Source: Cerrena zonata
Lineage: Eukaryota > Basidiomycota > Agaricomycetes > Polyporales > Cerrenaceae
Reading direction: 5' to 3'
Assembly (NCBI GenBank): GCA_038087015.1
Contig: JASBNA010000004.1
Coordinates: 1,674,001 to 1,738,000, forward strand
DNA length: 64,000 bases
Numbering within the stretch: position 1 is the stretch's first letter; the number at the start of each line of letters is the position of its first letter. The position numbers and the translations under genes were made by a program. This document shows positions 37,866 to 48,442 of the stretch, in pieces. A model generated the notes under the pieces. That model was not told where the DNA came from. It searched no databases and saw nothing but the letters and a program-made list of their open reading frames with translations.

Positions 37866-40800
37866 ATGGCTTCTCGTGTCAGATACGAAACCACCGACGT
37901 TCCGATCCCTACTCCCCGACTCCCAACATCCTCTGGTACCACCGTTCGACGTGCAAAGACCCTCACACGCCCGGAGCGTAGTGTTGCTCCTATCCCGCTC
38001 ATCAACCCCAACTCCGCGCATCTACCACCTGGCTCAGTGCCCATAGCAGAAGACTCCGGTTTCGATGCTTGGAGGATCTTTTCGCGAATCGTCACCTGGT
38101 GGGCTCCTGCCGTCCTACTCGAGTCTCTCGGAGGCCTCAAGGACAAGAACACAAGACAGGCATGGCGAGAGAAGATAGCCCTTTGCTCTATCATCCTCCT
38201 CCTTTGCGGCGCGGTCGGCTTCCTCACAGTCGGCTTCCAGAAGGTGCTTTGTCCCGAGGCTGCAGCAAGTCTAAGCAAGTTCTCGAGGGCGGGCACAATA
38301 CCGAATACGCTTGGTGTACAGGGCACCCTCTATAACATTACCAAGATCCCTTCGGTCACTGGTGTCGACTTCAACCAATTACTCAAGAGTCCCGGACAAG
38401 ACATCACTACTCTCTTCCAGCGTAGTGCTGCCAGCTTTGCATCTTGCAAGAGCCTCAGCTTCCGTGCCGCTGTTGAGGAACCTTGTGCAGGTGTCGACTG
38501 TCCCCTCCCTACTCTCAGCGACAGTACCCTCTCCTCCCTCGGTTTCCTCAAGACCAACTTTATTGTTGGTTACGATTGGGACCAGGTTGCTAGCCTTCAA
38601 AACTATTTTGTTATCGATGGTGCTGTCCTGAACATGAATTCCTATATGAAACTCCACCCTTCCTCTATTCCCCAAGATAGTGTTGACGCAGCCATTCGCA
38701 CCGTATTGCAATCCACAGGCACCAGTGGAAGGGACGCTACTCGGCTATTCTATTATCGCAACGATGTTCGTCAGGCTGTTCCATGTCTTATGGAACGGTA
38801 TTTCGCTGGTAACATTGACAAGGTCACACCCGGCTGCTTCGTATCGCAGCTCGTTCTTTACGCCGGTCTCATCGTTATTCTCAGTCTCGTCATGGTTCGT
38901 TTCGTCATGGCGTGTTTCTTCAACTGGTTCCTGTCGAGAAGCTTGCTGGACCTCCCGACACGATGTCTCTCAATCGCTCAGCTATCAGCCCAGCGGTGAT
39001 GCCCGAGGGCGCGAATGTTTCTATCGATAACCCCAACGGCACCGCCCCTTGGGCAGGGCCAGGTGGATCGAAGAAGTTGGCAAAACAAAACAAAGCACGT
39101 TCGCTCGCATCATCCACATCTACACTCATTGGTACCGAGAGCGCGGCTCCGATTGTCAGTTTGGCTCAAATTGGTGCGGAGTTGTTTGCAGTTTGCCTGG
39201 TTACCTGTTACTCGGAGGGCGAGGAGAGTTTACGAACGACATTGGACTCGATTTCAACCACCACCTATGCTGACGCACGGAAATTACTCTTTGTGGTAGC
39301 TGATGGTATGATCACTGGTGCGGGCGAGAAGAGAAGCACTCCGGATATTTGCGTGAGCCTTCTGGACGCAGATCCCAGGTTTGGAAATCCAGTGCCGATG
39401 AGTTATATGGCCGTCGGAACTGGTGGGAAGGCAGAGAACCGAGCAATGGTCTATGCTGGTCACTATAGTGAGTTATTCGATATTAATGTGCTTTGCTGGG
39501 TATTTATATTTTCCCTTCAGCCGTTGCTGGTCGCCGTACACCTACTGTCATTGTCGTGAAATGTGGTACTGAGGCTGAGGCTGCGACTGACAAGAAGCCC
39601 GGTAACCGTGGTAAACGGGACAGTCAACTTATTTTGATGAACTTCTTCTCTCGTGTTACCTACAATGACCGAATGACTCCCCTCGATTTCGACTTATTCC
39701 GCAAGATTCACGTACTCATGGGAGTTACTCCAGACTTCTTCGAAGTTTGCTTGATGGTGAGCTATGATGGTCGCCTGCACAATCAGTTTCAACCCTAACA
39801 CATGTCTGAATAGGTTGACGCTGATACGAAAGTCTTCCCGGATTCCCTCAAGTACCTGGTCAACTGTATGCACCACGACCAGATGATTATGGGTGTATGC
39901 GGTGAAACTCGTATAGCGAACAAGCGTCAATCTTGGGTCACAGCCATTCAAGTTTTCGAATACTTCATTTCCCATCACCTTGCCAAAGCGTTCGAATCCG
40001 TATTTGGTGGTGTATCATGTCTTCCTGGATGTTTCTCTATGTTCCGACTTAAAGCCAGAAAGGCCACTGGTGACGATTGGGTACCTCTTATCATCAAACC
40101 GGAAATTGTAAAGGAATATAGCCAGAATGTCGTCACGACTTTGCATCAGAAGAACCTGTTATTACTCGGAGAGGATCGATTCCTAACCACCATTCTCATT
40201 CGTACCTTCCCCAACCGCAAGATGATGTTCCTTCCCCAGGCCCGTTGTAGAACCGTGGTCCCCGATACTTTCTCAGTTCTCCTTTCTCAACGCCGTCGAT
40301 GGATTAACTCGACAATTCACAATCTCATGGAACTGGTTCTCGTACAGAATCTTTGCGGTACATTCTGCTTCAGTATGCAGTTTGTCGTCTTTATGGATCT
40401 CCTTGGTACCGTCGTCCTGCCCATCGCCATCTCGCTGACCTATATGCTCATCGTTGGTATGGCGTTACAACCGCCGAAAACGTTCGAGAGGCCATCCCAC
40501 TTCTCCTGCTTATCGCGGTGTTGGGTCTTCCTGCGATTTTGATTTTGATCACAACGAGGAAAGTGGTGTATGTGTTCTGGATGTTAATTTACCTCTGGCA
40601 CTACCGATATGGAATTTCGTCCTTCCCGTATATGCATTCTGGCACTTCGATGATTTCTCATGGGGTGAAACACGGTACGTGTTTTTCATAAGTACTTTGT
40701 AATGACCGTCACTGACATCTATTTTGCCTACAGAAAAGTAGAAGGTGAAGGCAAAGGTGAAGGTCACGGTGATGGACCCGCTAAAGAGGGAGGTGTCAAC

Positions 40801-41382
40801 GTTCCGCTACGTCGATGGGAAGACTGGGAGCGATCGCGTCTTCGCAAGATTAGGCGAGAAGAACGGAGGCAACGCGAGTTGGCTCGTCTTCAAGGCAACT
40901 ACATGGGCGCCAACTCAGAACTCCTTACCCCACGACACGATGTTAACAGTCAATACGACGGCTCGGATACGTTCTCTGTTACTTCATCAGAAGACGACCA
41001 CTGGGGTGCTCAGATTGGAGGCTACAACGAGAACAGTGCGCAGTATCCTCCGATGCCTATCGGTCTTCAGCCACACGCATTCGAAAGTGCAGAGACTGTA
41101 GCTGCAGGAGACCTCGAGGCGATGCTTGAAGTTGGTTTCGATGACCGACCGTCACCGACACGGAATGTGATGGATAGTCACAGGTATCAGCTTTCTGAAA
41201 GCAGAGGGAATGGCTACACCCCATTAACACGGGCAGGCTCCCCTGTGATCTCACCAGTCACTCCTGATGGCATGAGCTCAGCTCTCCAAGCGAAAGGTCA
41301 TGCAAAGAAACGGAGTGGTGGCCGTTCCGGCACACGAGAGTATGGACCATTAGGGCCGCTTGATCCTGGGACGAAGTTCTGA
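37866..41382 (+). CDS. Chitin synthase, division II (class IV-like), with three apparent frameshifts
   Basis: A membrane GT2 enzyme making chitin for the wall. The N-terminus is basic and disordered, then a membrane helix ([13 protein letters not shown]), a Chs3-type luminal domain and a second helix near 38880. The catalytic region has [30 protein letters not shown] and the hallmark Q-R-R-R-W (about 40290). Helices and [17 protein letters not shown] follow, then a long charged C-terminus. Introns at 39468-39520, 39757-39813 and 40675-40733 are clean. However, the conserved protein changes frame by one base at about 38930-38942, 40484-40492 and 40592-40600 without plausible introns. Either the sequence has three one-base losses or this copy is decaying. 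Confidence 0.85.
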
Positions 41383-42945
41383 TTTCTCGAGATGCCTTCA
41401 TCGTTTTTTCTTTTGTTTCTTTCTTTGCAACATCGGACATCGTCTTCAACAATTAGTATTCGACCTTTTCTGCTTCCCTCCAACATTACGATACTTTTTG
41501 TCTCATCTCAACCAATCTTGGCCTCGTTTTCAGTTCTTCTAGCATTCATTCCTGTGTCTATACCCTTCAACATCAAGACGCCGTCACCAACAATACCTGT
41601 TCGTCGTTCTAGCTTCCCCCGAGTCTTCATGCCGCTATAATCATTAGCAACCGGACGTTGGGCGTTGTCCGGTCCTTCACCCTACTCCCTCCTATTAGTA
41701 CAGCCCTCCTTCGCCATCATATTCAATGCCAGTTACGAGCCTCTCTTCTGTGTCCTTTGGGCTCCCCTCGATCATTACCCCGTTTGGAACCCCCCTCCCA
41801 GTTGCACGATATCAGTCCCTCCTCCCACTCATCCGCCCTGTTATTATCCCTGTCACGTCGTTTTTTTTCTCCCCCCCTTTATTGGATCTCTTGCTGCATT
41901 GTTGAATATAGCTAGCTACAACCTCCCCTACTACCGTACTTTACTCATAGACTCGGGAAATAGAATAACGCTGGAAAAGTTTATTATATGGAGTTTTTCA
42001 AGGCACAGTTCGGCGAATAACTTGGAGAGCATATGCCTTCTCACGGCGGCGGCCAGTCGTATTTCTGTTGTCTGTAATACAGTCTTTGTGTACAACCGAC
42101 AGTAGAAGGTTAGTTACATAGGAGAGCATTTAGTCAATGGCCCTGGATTAGCGATAGTACTTGACTGCCCATATTACTCCTACTTAGAAGTTTGGCTGAA
42201 GCTTTGAAGACGAGACATAATTTATATTATATTCTCCAAAGCGTGAATTATCGATAAGGCTGCAATGACGTAAAATCCTTGGTAAATATTTGTCCGTGTG
42301 GATTCTCCAGTTCAGAAGTGATTGCCTTTTCCAGCCTTTTGTCTTCGGACTTATAGATCCCGTTACTCTCGGCGAAAACGCAGTGGACCCATTCAGATAC
42401 CAAACAATAAGGGAGATGTGAAATCATACCCGGCCTAAGCGTTTGCTTCCGTCTGAGACAAAAAGCAAAGCTTCCGCTTCGACCACACCTCGGCAGATGG
42501 CATGTGTAGCGCAGACCAAACTGGTAAGTGCATCCCGAACGAGGTGCCATTCTCTTCTCAACCCTCGCTTATTGTGTTGTTTTACAGTTTTCTCCTTCAA
42601 TACTCATCCATCATCTTAGGAATGCAGGGATAAAAGACTACTGCGACGCTCATGACTGGGACATGATCATGCATTACCGCATCTTGTCTGTCATACAGAG
42701 TTTTCTTCCGTAAGTACACTAGTGAACCCTAAGCAATGTCTAAGACAATGCAGATGTGAGGAAGTGGACTCGGAGACACTGGGTAACCAGGAACACGCCC
42801 ATCTATTTCGATCCGAGACAATTGTACACGTTCCTATCCCATCCCTCCTCGAGGTCCCAACGGAGTAGCAACGGTACTGCTGACGAGCGTGTCTATACGC
42901 CTTCGTTTCGCTATTGTCTGTGTCAGGTACATCTGGAATTCATGT
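41383..42945. other. Gene-poor spacer after chitin synthase
   Basis: About 1.6 kb starting with a T/C-rich 3' flank. Open frames up to 146 codons exist (41665-42105, +) but are pyrimidine-biased and show no family signature. No gene supported. Confidence 0.5.
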
Positions 42946-42950
42946 AGAGC

Positions 42951-42958
42951 ATAAATAC
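42951..42958 (+). promoter_or_regulatory. TATA-like box upstream of the pheromone precursor
   Basis: ATAAATAC lies about 110 bp before the pheromone precursor ATG, with a pyrimidine-rich leader between. Spacing is like that of other TATA-containing genes in this window. Confidence 0.35.
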
Positions 42959-43067
42959 TGAAGACACCTCTGGTCCAAAGTCCCCAGAAGCGTCTTACAA
43001 GCTTGCTTTTGCACCCCCGGTCCCCTTCGTTCAGGATAAATCCCTCCGTTGACACTCACTTACATCG

Positions 43068-43181
43068 ATGGATTCCTTCTTCAGCCTCGCTTCCATCATC
43101 CCATCCGAGCAACCCGAGCTCGAGTTGCCCACAGATAGCGAGACTAGTGCAAAGAAAGGCACAAGTTGTACGATCGCATAA
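43068..43181 (+). CDS. Lipopeptide mating pheromone precursor (CaaX type)
   Basis: A 37-codon uninterrupted frame. It begins M-D-S-F-F-S-L-A-S-I, the usual opening of Agaricomycete pheromone precursors, and ends S-C-T-I-A followed by TAA (43179-43181). C-T-I-A is a farnesylation/CaaX box of the kind seen in these peptides. The middle is acidic (E-Q-P-E-L-E-L-P-T-D-S-E-T), like the discarded pro-region. The predicted mature peptide is the last roughly 10-15 residues, S-A-K-K-G-T-S-C after trimming. It would be farnesylated, carboxymethylated and sensed by a STE3-type receptor of a compatible mate. No STE3 gene is visible in this window, so this could be a B mating-type gene or an orphan precursor. 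It is too short for routine gene callers. Confidence 0.75.
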   Translation: MDSFFSLASIIPSEQPELELPTDSETSAKKGTSCTIA

Positions 43182-44260
43182 ATTTCTCATGTCGGTAAGT
43201 TTTTATAAAATGTCTGCATTCAGTGACGTTACTCATACACAATTTGCTCTTATAGAACATCATATTCGACTCATAACCACAGCCTGACTTCAGAGTCAGT
43301 GCTATCGATTACATTCTAACGACACACGAGCCCTTCGTTCTGACATCGAGTGTCACCATCACGATCATGCACCTAACATGCATGTGATTAGATTCCTGCC
43401 AATAACTTATTGCTGGATTATTATTTTCTATTTCGCATACGCGCATTTTACGGAAGGATATAGAGGTGGTGTAAGATACGGGAGGGGAGGATAGTTGGGA
43501 TAGAAGATAGCAGAGGGTCGGTTTTCGCTTGCACTGTATCATATCCATTCACATCGGTGCTCCATACTCGGGGATTGTATCCCTTGTTTACGCATAAAAT
43601 CGTTTGAAACTCACAACGTCTGATTAAGAATGGTACCAGGAATTAAAAGAGACATGAGCTAAACCAACGGCTCGAGTTGCAATGAAGCGATTATTACTTT
43701 TGGCTGAGATGATGGCCGTCCACGAACGTGAAGGTAATCAGTAGTCTAGAGGCGGGCGACGGCGAGTCCCGAGATGATCTACAAATACTGTGCGAGTGAA
43801 TCAAGTTGTCGTAGTTATTATTACTTGGCCGAGGACAGCCCGCTAGTCAGAAGGCTTGTTAGAAGGCATCGTTTGTTGATCAAGAAGCACATATGCATAA
43901 CTCGGGCGCCGAACCTTGGGGTATAAGGGAGCGACGTTAATTTGCCAGTACACCTAAACTTGAGACATACTTCCAAGCACCACTGGACGGTAAGGAGGGC
44001 GTTTCATCTACAATAGTGGTTGACCTGAACTAGTAAGGGACCGCAGAAGATTAAAACATTCATGTCAGCGAGACGGGCAACTATCAACCAACCGGGCACT
44101 CCGGGCGCGCCCTTGGAGGTAAACAGTGATGCAGGATGTGAGGAGAACAGAGAAGTAAACGGATGTCAGAGTTCCCTCACGATAGCATACTCTCGTACGC
44201 CGCGTACCCCATATTTTTCAGTCCTACCAATACAACCTTAACATAGGCTTGAGAAACACC
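43182..44260. other. Gene-poor spacer
   Basis: About 1.1 kb between the pheromone precursor and the first tagged small protein. Searched on both strands for further CaaX-ending short frames; none convincing. Confidence 0.45.
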
Positions 44261-44545
44261 ATGAAGAAACTCTTCACGCACATATTCTCCCGGAAACGCA
44301 ATCGTAATATCCCTACAGACCCATGGCCAGATGCAAAACTCGAGACCAAGCGGCTTACGTTGGATCAGAAACTCGATAAGCAAGAGAGGGTTCGGGCTCG
44401 CAGGTTGATGGTTGCGAGAGCTGAACAGTTGGATGACGAGATATTTCTGCCAACACACGATGAAGGGAGGCCAGATGTAAGGATAGGTGGGGTAAAAGCA
44501 GTGAGAGGGGTCAATGTGAAGCCGAAACCAAAACCTAGTGCTTGA
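44261..44545 (+). CDS. Small basic protein with C-terminal DEGRPDVRIGGVK tag (copy 1)
   Basis: A 94-residue, intronless, strongly basic protein. It starts M-K-K-L-F-T-H-I-F-S-R-K-R-N-R-N, continues with a charged helical stretch (L-D-K-Q-E-R-V-R-A-R-R-L-M) and carries the tag at 44459-44497. A 15-residue Lys/Pro tail ending K-P-K-P-K-P-S-A follows. The tag is identical in two other small proteins in this window (45194-45496 and 48991-49455), while codons differ synonymously, showing selection on the protein. I know no named family with this tag. No signal peptide or membrane helix; the N-terminus could be an amphipathic membrane-binding or mitochondrial-like helix. Function unknown. Confidence 0.65.
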   Translation: MKKLFTHIFSRKRNRNIPTDPWPDAKLETKRLTLDQKLDKQERVRARRLMVARAEQLDDEIFLPTHDEGRPDVRIGGVKAVRGVNVKPKPKPSA

Positions 44546-45193
44546 GATCGGGGAGCCCATGACTTTATTGATTGAATAGGGTCAGTACGTCGCTCATGTA
44601 GAGTAATATTAAACGGTCGATATCACAACACCCATCAAGTTATGGGCTTGAGTAATAAGTTTCAATCGGTAATAGGAATCCCGATGCAAGCCTTTCCACA
44701 CGGTACCGCTTCCGTGTTGGAAATGCCGCAGCCACAGAAGAAAGCATGCATAGCATGTCGATCATTCTGCATAAGACGGGAGCCAACGGTGGAGCTGAAA
44801 GAGTATCCGGAAATAGACTACATAGCCATATAAGGGCAAGTATTAGGGCGTTGGAAGTATATAAGTGACTCACCGGATGGTCAAGCTGTTTAGTTTGATC
44901 CGACTAGGTTCACCCCACCGTAAGGTATGGTGCGCATTCGCATAATACTGATGGTTCTGAAAAGGTACATACAGGCATTTGACACCCCGAGCTACAGCAG
45001 TCGAGTCAAGAATACTGCGATGGACGGCACAGGAGAGAGTACAGAGAATGAACATGTGGGAGCTCCAAAGAGGTCTTCATTATGGATTCGTACGTTGAAT
45101 GGCGTCGTCACGATTTCCCCCTCTGAAGAATGAGACGAGTAGATTGTAAACGGAGGCTAGAGACTAACATCAAGGGATTGCTGTTTAGAGTTC
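44546..45193. other. Spacer between tagged copies 1 and 2
   Basis: About 650 bp. Short frames at 44642-44833 and 44927-45133 are open, but neither has the tag nor another recognisable motif. Part of the latter could be a 5' exon of copy 2 (a GTACGT donor lies near 45090), which I cannot confirm. Confidence 0.35.
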
Positions 45194-45496
45194 ATGCACT
45201 TGGGACGTACATGCCACCGCAAGTCGACTAAAGACTCAAGGACATCGGCAGAAGGCAATACAGAACCTGACTCGGAGGTCCCGACTCGCAGAAGCGACGA
45301 ATCAGTCATAGCTCCCTCCTACGACGACATGGAACATATCATGTATAGTCGTGCACGATCGAGTTCATTGGCACAGCTACCGCCAACAAAAGCTCATATC
45401 GATGCGCCAGAATCGATGTTTGACGAAGGAAGACCGGATGTCAGAATTGGAGGTGTCAAGGTCGCGATCCGACCTGGGCGCCCTTCAAAGCCATAG
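45194..45496 (+). CDS. Small protein with C-terminal DEGRPDVRIGGVK tag (copy 2)
   Basis: A 100-residue frame with a true ATG at 45194 (M-H-L-G-R-T-C-H-R-K-S-T-K-D) and the tag at 45422-45460. The tail V-A-I-R-P-G-R-P-S-K-P ends at TAG. The part between the basic N-terminus and the tag is acidic/polar and unlike copy 1, so only the two ends are conserved. Compared with copy 1, 11 of the 13 tag codons differ, all synonymously. A further 5' exon is possible. No known domain recognised. Confidence 0.6.
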   Translation: MHLGRTCHRKSTKDSRTSAEGNTEPDSEVPTRRSDESVIAPSYDDMEHIMYSRARSSSLAQLPPTKAHIDAPESMFDEGRPDVRIGGVKVAIRPGRPSKP

Positions 45497-46380
45497 GAGA
45501 GATACATGATTGCATGTGCAGACGGCTGGTTCTAGGGCTTTTGGAATATCTCGTGAATTAGCGTGGATTAGAACAGGATATAGACCACAAGATGGGCTGG
45601 AGGTTGGACAACAACGCGTCAACAACACGGTCAACTCGGTTCGGCTTTATCCGAAACCTACTAGTTCACAGCCTCCAAGTCATCATCAACTTGAATGGAC
45701 TGACAATGGTTGTTGTACCACGACCTTCAAGTTACGCAAAAGGTTACGACTAGCAGGCATGCCTTATCGTTCTGAATTGCGTATCTAGTGTTGACTCGAA
45801 ATATAGATCATGAGCATGTCTGAAATAGGTATATCCGTAGCCTGAGGTTGCTTCATTGGCAAATTATGGGAAATACTGGCAGATAGTAATACATGCATCG
45901 CTCGACATAGTATAGGCGTATAGGATATCCCTCCTCTTGCACCGCGTCTCTCCGAGATAGATCATAGATGACATACGGCCATGGTCGCTCAGGCGCATCT
46001 CATCGTGGCAAATTTCACAGCGATTGTGGACAAATCCTCCAGATATTCCAAAAAGGATGGCAAATTATCTGTGCTACGTCGGCTGCCAGGCGTATTGAAG
46101 CAGTTTGTCGCTTATTCTATCTCATCAACTTACAGCTGTCCCGGGCAACTTCTCTAGTGTTAAACTGAACCTAGGAGGATGGTCTGAAGGACCTGCTTTC
46201 AACTTGAACATGACACTACGGAGAATACTTCCTCGTGGCAAAGGGACTTTCATTCCAAGGCAAATCGAATACACTTCTCGTGCGGAGTGCATAAGCCGTA
46301 AGGTCAGGTTTTGGTCAAGACTATGCACCACATTCTCAGCTAGGTGCCTTGACCACGAGACAATTGCATTTTCAAGTCGC
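45497..46380. other. Gene-poor spacer
   Basis: About 880 bp upstream of the lectin-like gene. Open frames at 45510-45788 and 45968-46168 show nothing recognisable. Confidence 0.45.
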
Positions 46381-46388
46381 TATAAAGG
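46381..46388 (+). promoter_or_regulatory. TATA box of the lectin-like gene
   Basis: TATAAAGG, 85 bp before the ATG at 46466, followed by a C/A-rich leader. Confidence 0.55.
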
Positions 46389-46465
46389 TGTCGCTGCTAC
46401 GAGGACCTCCTTAACTGCGAGAGCAACCTCACCTCCCCAACACACCGACACATACTCTTGACACA

Positions 46466-47410
46466 ATGCTCGGAAAATTCTTCACCCCTCTGATATGGCT
46501 CAGTGCAATCTTATTGTTTGGCCTAGCTATCGCGGCTCCAGCCAGCGCATCTCAGGGTATGTTCAACGACTTCTTCATCAGGAGCTTAGACTACACACAC
46601 ATATCGAACTTACTTGGTACTGGTTCTAGCCACTCCGAAGTCAGGAAAGTACCGTATCCAGAGTGCGTCTACAGGCCTATTCATCGATGCGTTGGATTCG
46701 AACCAGGGTAAGTCGAATAGCACTAGGATAACCATTTCATGTTCTTATTACTCTCGCTGGTATCAGCCGATGGCACCCCCGTGAGTACTAGGTTCTCCAG
46801 CCCAAATATAGACTGTTAATTAAACCCCCGTAGGTTGTTGTCGCTCCCCTTAACAACCCAACGACTGCCAATCAAGAGGTGAAATAAAATCTCTTCCTCG
46901 TCAAGCAAGTTTCTAACATACAGCAGTGGACTCTGGACATCAACTCTGGCAACATAGGGACCCTTCAATCGATCAGCAGTTTCGTCAGAATTTTGAGCGG
47001 TCCCAATGTAAGTATCCCTCAACGTTGCCACTGTCTGGTTGAGATAGTAACGATGGCAATGTTTTATGTTTTATTATGCATAGCCCGACCAACTCGTTAC
47101 CAAGCTAGGCACGAAGGAGCAAGGCTTCTTCACACTAGTGGAAAGTTCTAGCGGCGTTTTGTGGGTTCTCTTCACACTCAATCACATTTTGCTTCACAAA
47201 ATGATATCCATACTCCTCGTCATAGCGTATGTGCTACGCCGTCTTCATTTGGATGTTTGACTTCGCCCACTGAGCCCGGTTCCACGGTATGCAATTTTAA
47301 TAATATCCTAGTAGTGTGCTAGCAGTCTCAATATTTTTTGTCTTCAGATTGTACTCGAGCCTTTCACCGGAGCTCGTAACCAGACTTGGAACTTCCAGAC
47401 CGTTGGATAA
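46466..47410 (+). CDS. Secreted beta-trefoil (ricin B-type fold) lectin-like protein
   Basis: A 170-residue secreted protein that only becomes visible after splicing eight small exons: 46466-46556, 46630-46707, 46767-46780 (14 nt), 46834-46878, 46924-47007, 47084-47160, 47226-47286 and 47348-47410. All phases agree and the total is 513 nt. The signal peptide is L-S-A-I-L-L-F-G-L-A-I-A-A-P-A-S-A. The mature protein opens with G-K-Y-R-I-Q-S-A-S-T-G-L-F-I-D-A, typical of the fold's first strand pair. Q-x-W-type repeats follow: N-Q-E-Q-W-T-L-D and, at the end, R-N-Q-T-W-N-F-Q-T-V-G. Such single-domain proteins are common in mushrooms and bind sugars or act in defence; sugar specificity cannot be read from sequence. 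Confidence 0.78.
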
Positions 47411-47735
47411 GAACTGGCGAATGCTACGTTCACACAGATTCGGACTACGTCTACCTGGACTTTCGTTCTATCATACATTACTTATGAACTTTGATTCCTG
47501 GTACCATCACTGGTTCTAAGGTTGATCTTTATATTTTGACTCGCTACCGTTTTCTTCTCTCGTATGGACGTTGCCGAACATGTTTACGTACCTGTTAACG
47601 AATTTGAAAACATCGTTTGGGAACGTAACGCACTATGAGTACAAATCGTCAGGTAGCTCGTCAATATTCCGACAGCATTTCATCCTGATACGAAATCGAG
47701 GCAAGAAAATTTATCGTTGAACGATATTTATTCGG
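47411..47735. other. 3' flank of the lectin-like gene
   Basis: 325 bp with no gene; leads into the palindrome at 47736. Confidence 0.45.
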
Positions 47736-47761
47736 TGATCATCCATGAACATGGATGATCA
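47736..47761. repeat. 26-bp near-perfect palindrome (12-bp arms, 2-bp spacer)
   Basis: TGATCATCCATG, spacer AA, then CATGGATGATCA. Arms are perfect reverse complements. It sits 325 bp after the lectin-like gene in noncoding DNA. Confidence 0.85.
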
Positions 47762-48130
47762 AAAAGATATACATAGGGACATTGAAAGACGCGTAACAGC
47801 ACGACAAATTGTAACAGAACAAGCACCTCCACTCTCAGCTCCATCGTGAATGGATTTGCATCATCGTCGCCTGGGATTAACCATGCTTCGAGCATTCAGG
47901 TCCTATCATGTAGCCGCTAACATCGTAGTCCCTCTGAGGGGACGTAGATGATAAACATGTCTGATAAGAATGGTAGACCTTGGCCGAATAGTGCATACCG
48001 AGGCTCAACATCTGGAGCTAGGCACATCACTAGAAGGTATGCAAAATCGTACAGCTACCTGGGGAGCCGCAAAAGACGTTAGGCACAGAGAGTGATTTGA
48101 CGGAAGTAGATCGTTCCTAATACCTATCCC

Positions 48131-48442
48131 CGCCAAGAATCTTTTCGGAACACGAGAGAATGAGATCGGAGGTACCAACAGTGCGGTTAGATCGAAGCCG
48201 TAGGCCGTCAGTGGCCATCGTGTAAGTGAGAGATATGTATGTATGCTTATTGCTTGCACGTAGACAGCCCCTGCACTGTATGAAGGGACGCCAAGGTCAA
48301 ACCGAGAGAAGGAGATCGGAGGTACCAACAATGCGTCCAAATCAAAGTGATAGACTTCATAGGCCGCCGGCGAGTGAGTGATAGATATGTATGTACGTTT
48401 GTTACATGCATGCAAACAAACAGCCCCGCACCGTACCTTGAA
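48131..48442 (+). repeat. Tandem duplication, two diverged units of about 155 bp
   Basis: Unit A (48131-48288) and unit B (48289-48442) align along their length. Shared stretches include CGCCAAG at the start, GAGATCGGAGGTACCAAC, GATATGTATGTA and a CAGCCCC(T/G) stretch near the end. On the plus strand both contain a reading frame ending E-I-G-G-T-N followed by a Ser/Lys tail and a stop (unit A ...S-K-P, unit B ...K-S-K). This echoes the R-I-G-G-V-K plus basic tail of the tagged proteins. On the minus strand both also read L-L-V-P-P-I-S-F-S-R. No complete gene is evident. Confidence 0.75.

Noticed and set aside
37823..38326. 167-codon minus-strand frame inside the chitin synthase first exon
   Set aside because: Antisense shadow of a clearly coding exon.
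38888..38941. A very short intron (about 44-54 nt, acceptor at ...TCGAG) to explain the first chitin synthase frame break
   Set aside because: It would remove the conserved membrane segment [12 protein letters not shown], and the same kind of solution fails at the other two breaks.
41665..42105. 146-codon plus frame after chitin synthase
   Set aside because: Composition follows a C/T-rich 3' flank and it matches nothing known.
43309..43548. Minus-strand frame near the pheromone gene ending S-C-V-V-R-M
   Set aside because: Cys is five residues from the end rather than four, so it is not a CaaX box; the rest has no pheromone-like features.
48005..48415. 136-codon minus frame with internal repeats
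   Set aside because: The repetition is explained by the DNA tandem duplication; no evidence that this strand is coding.
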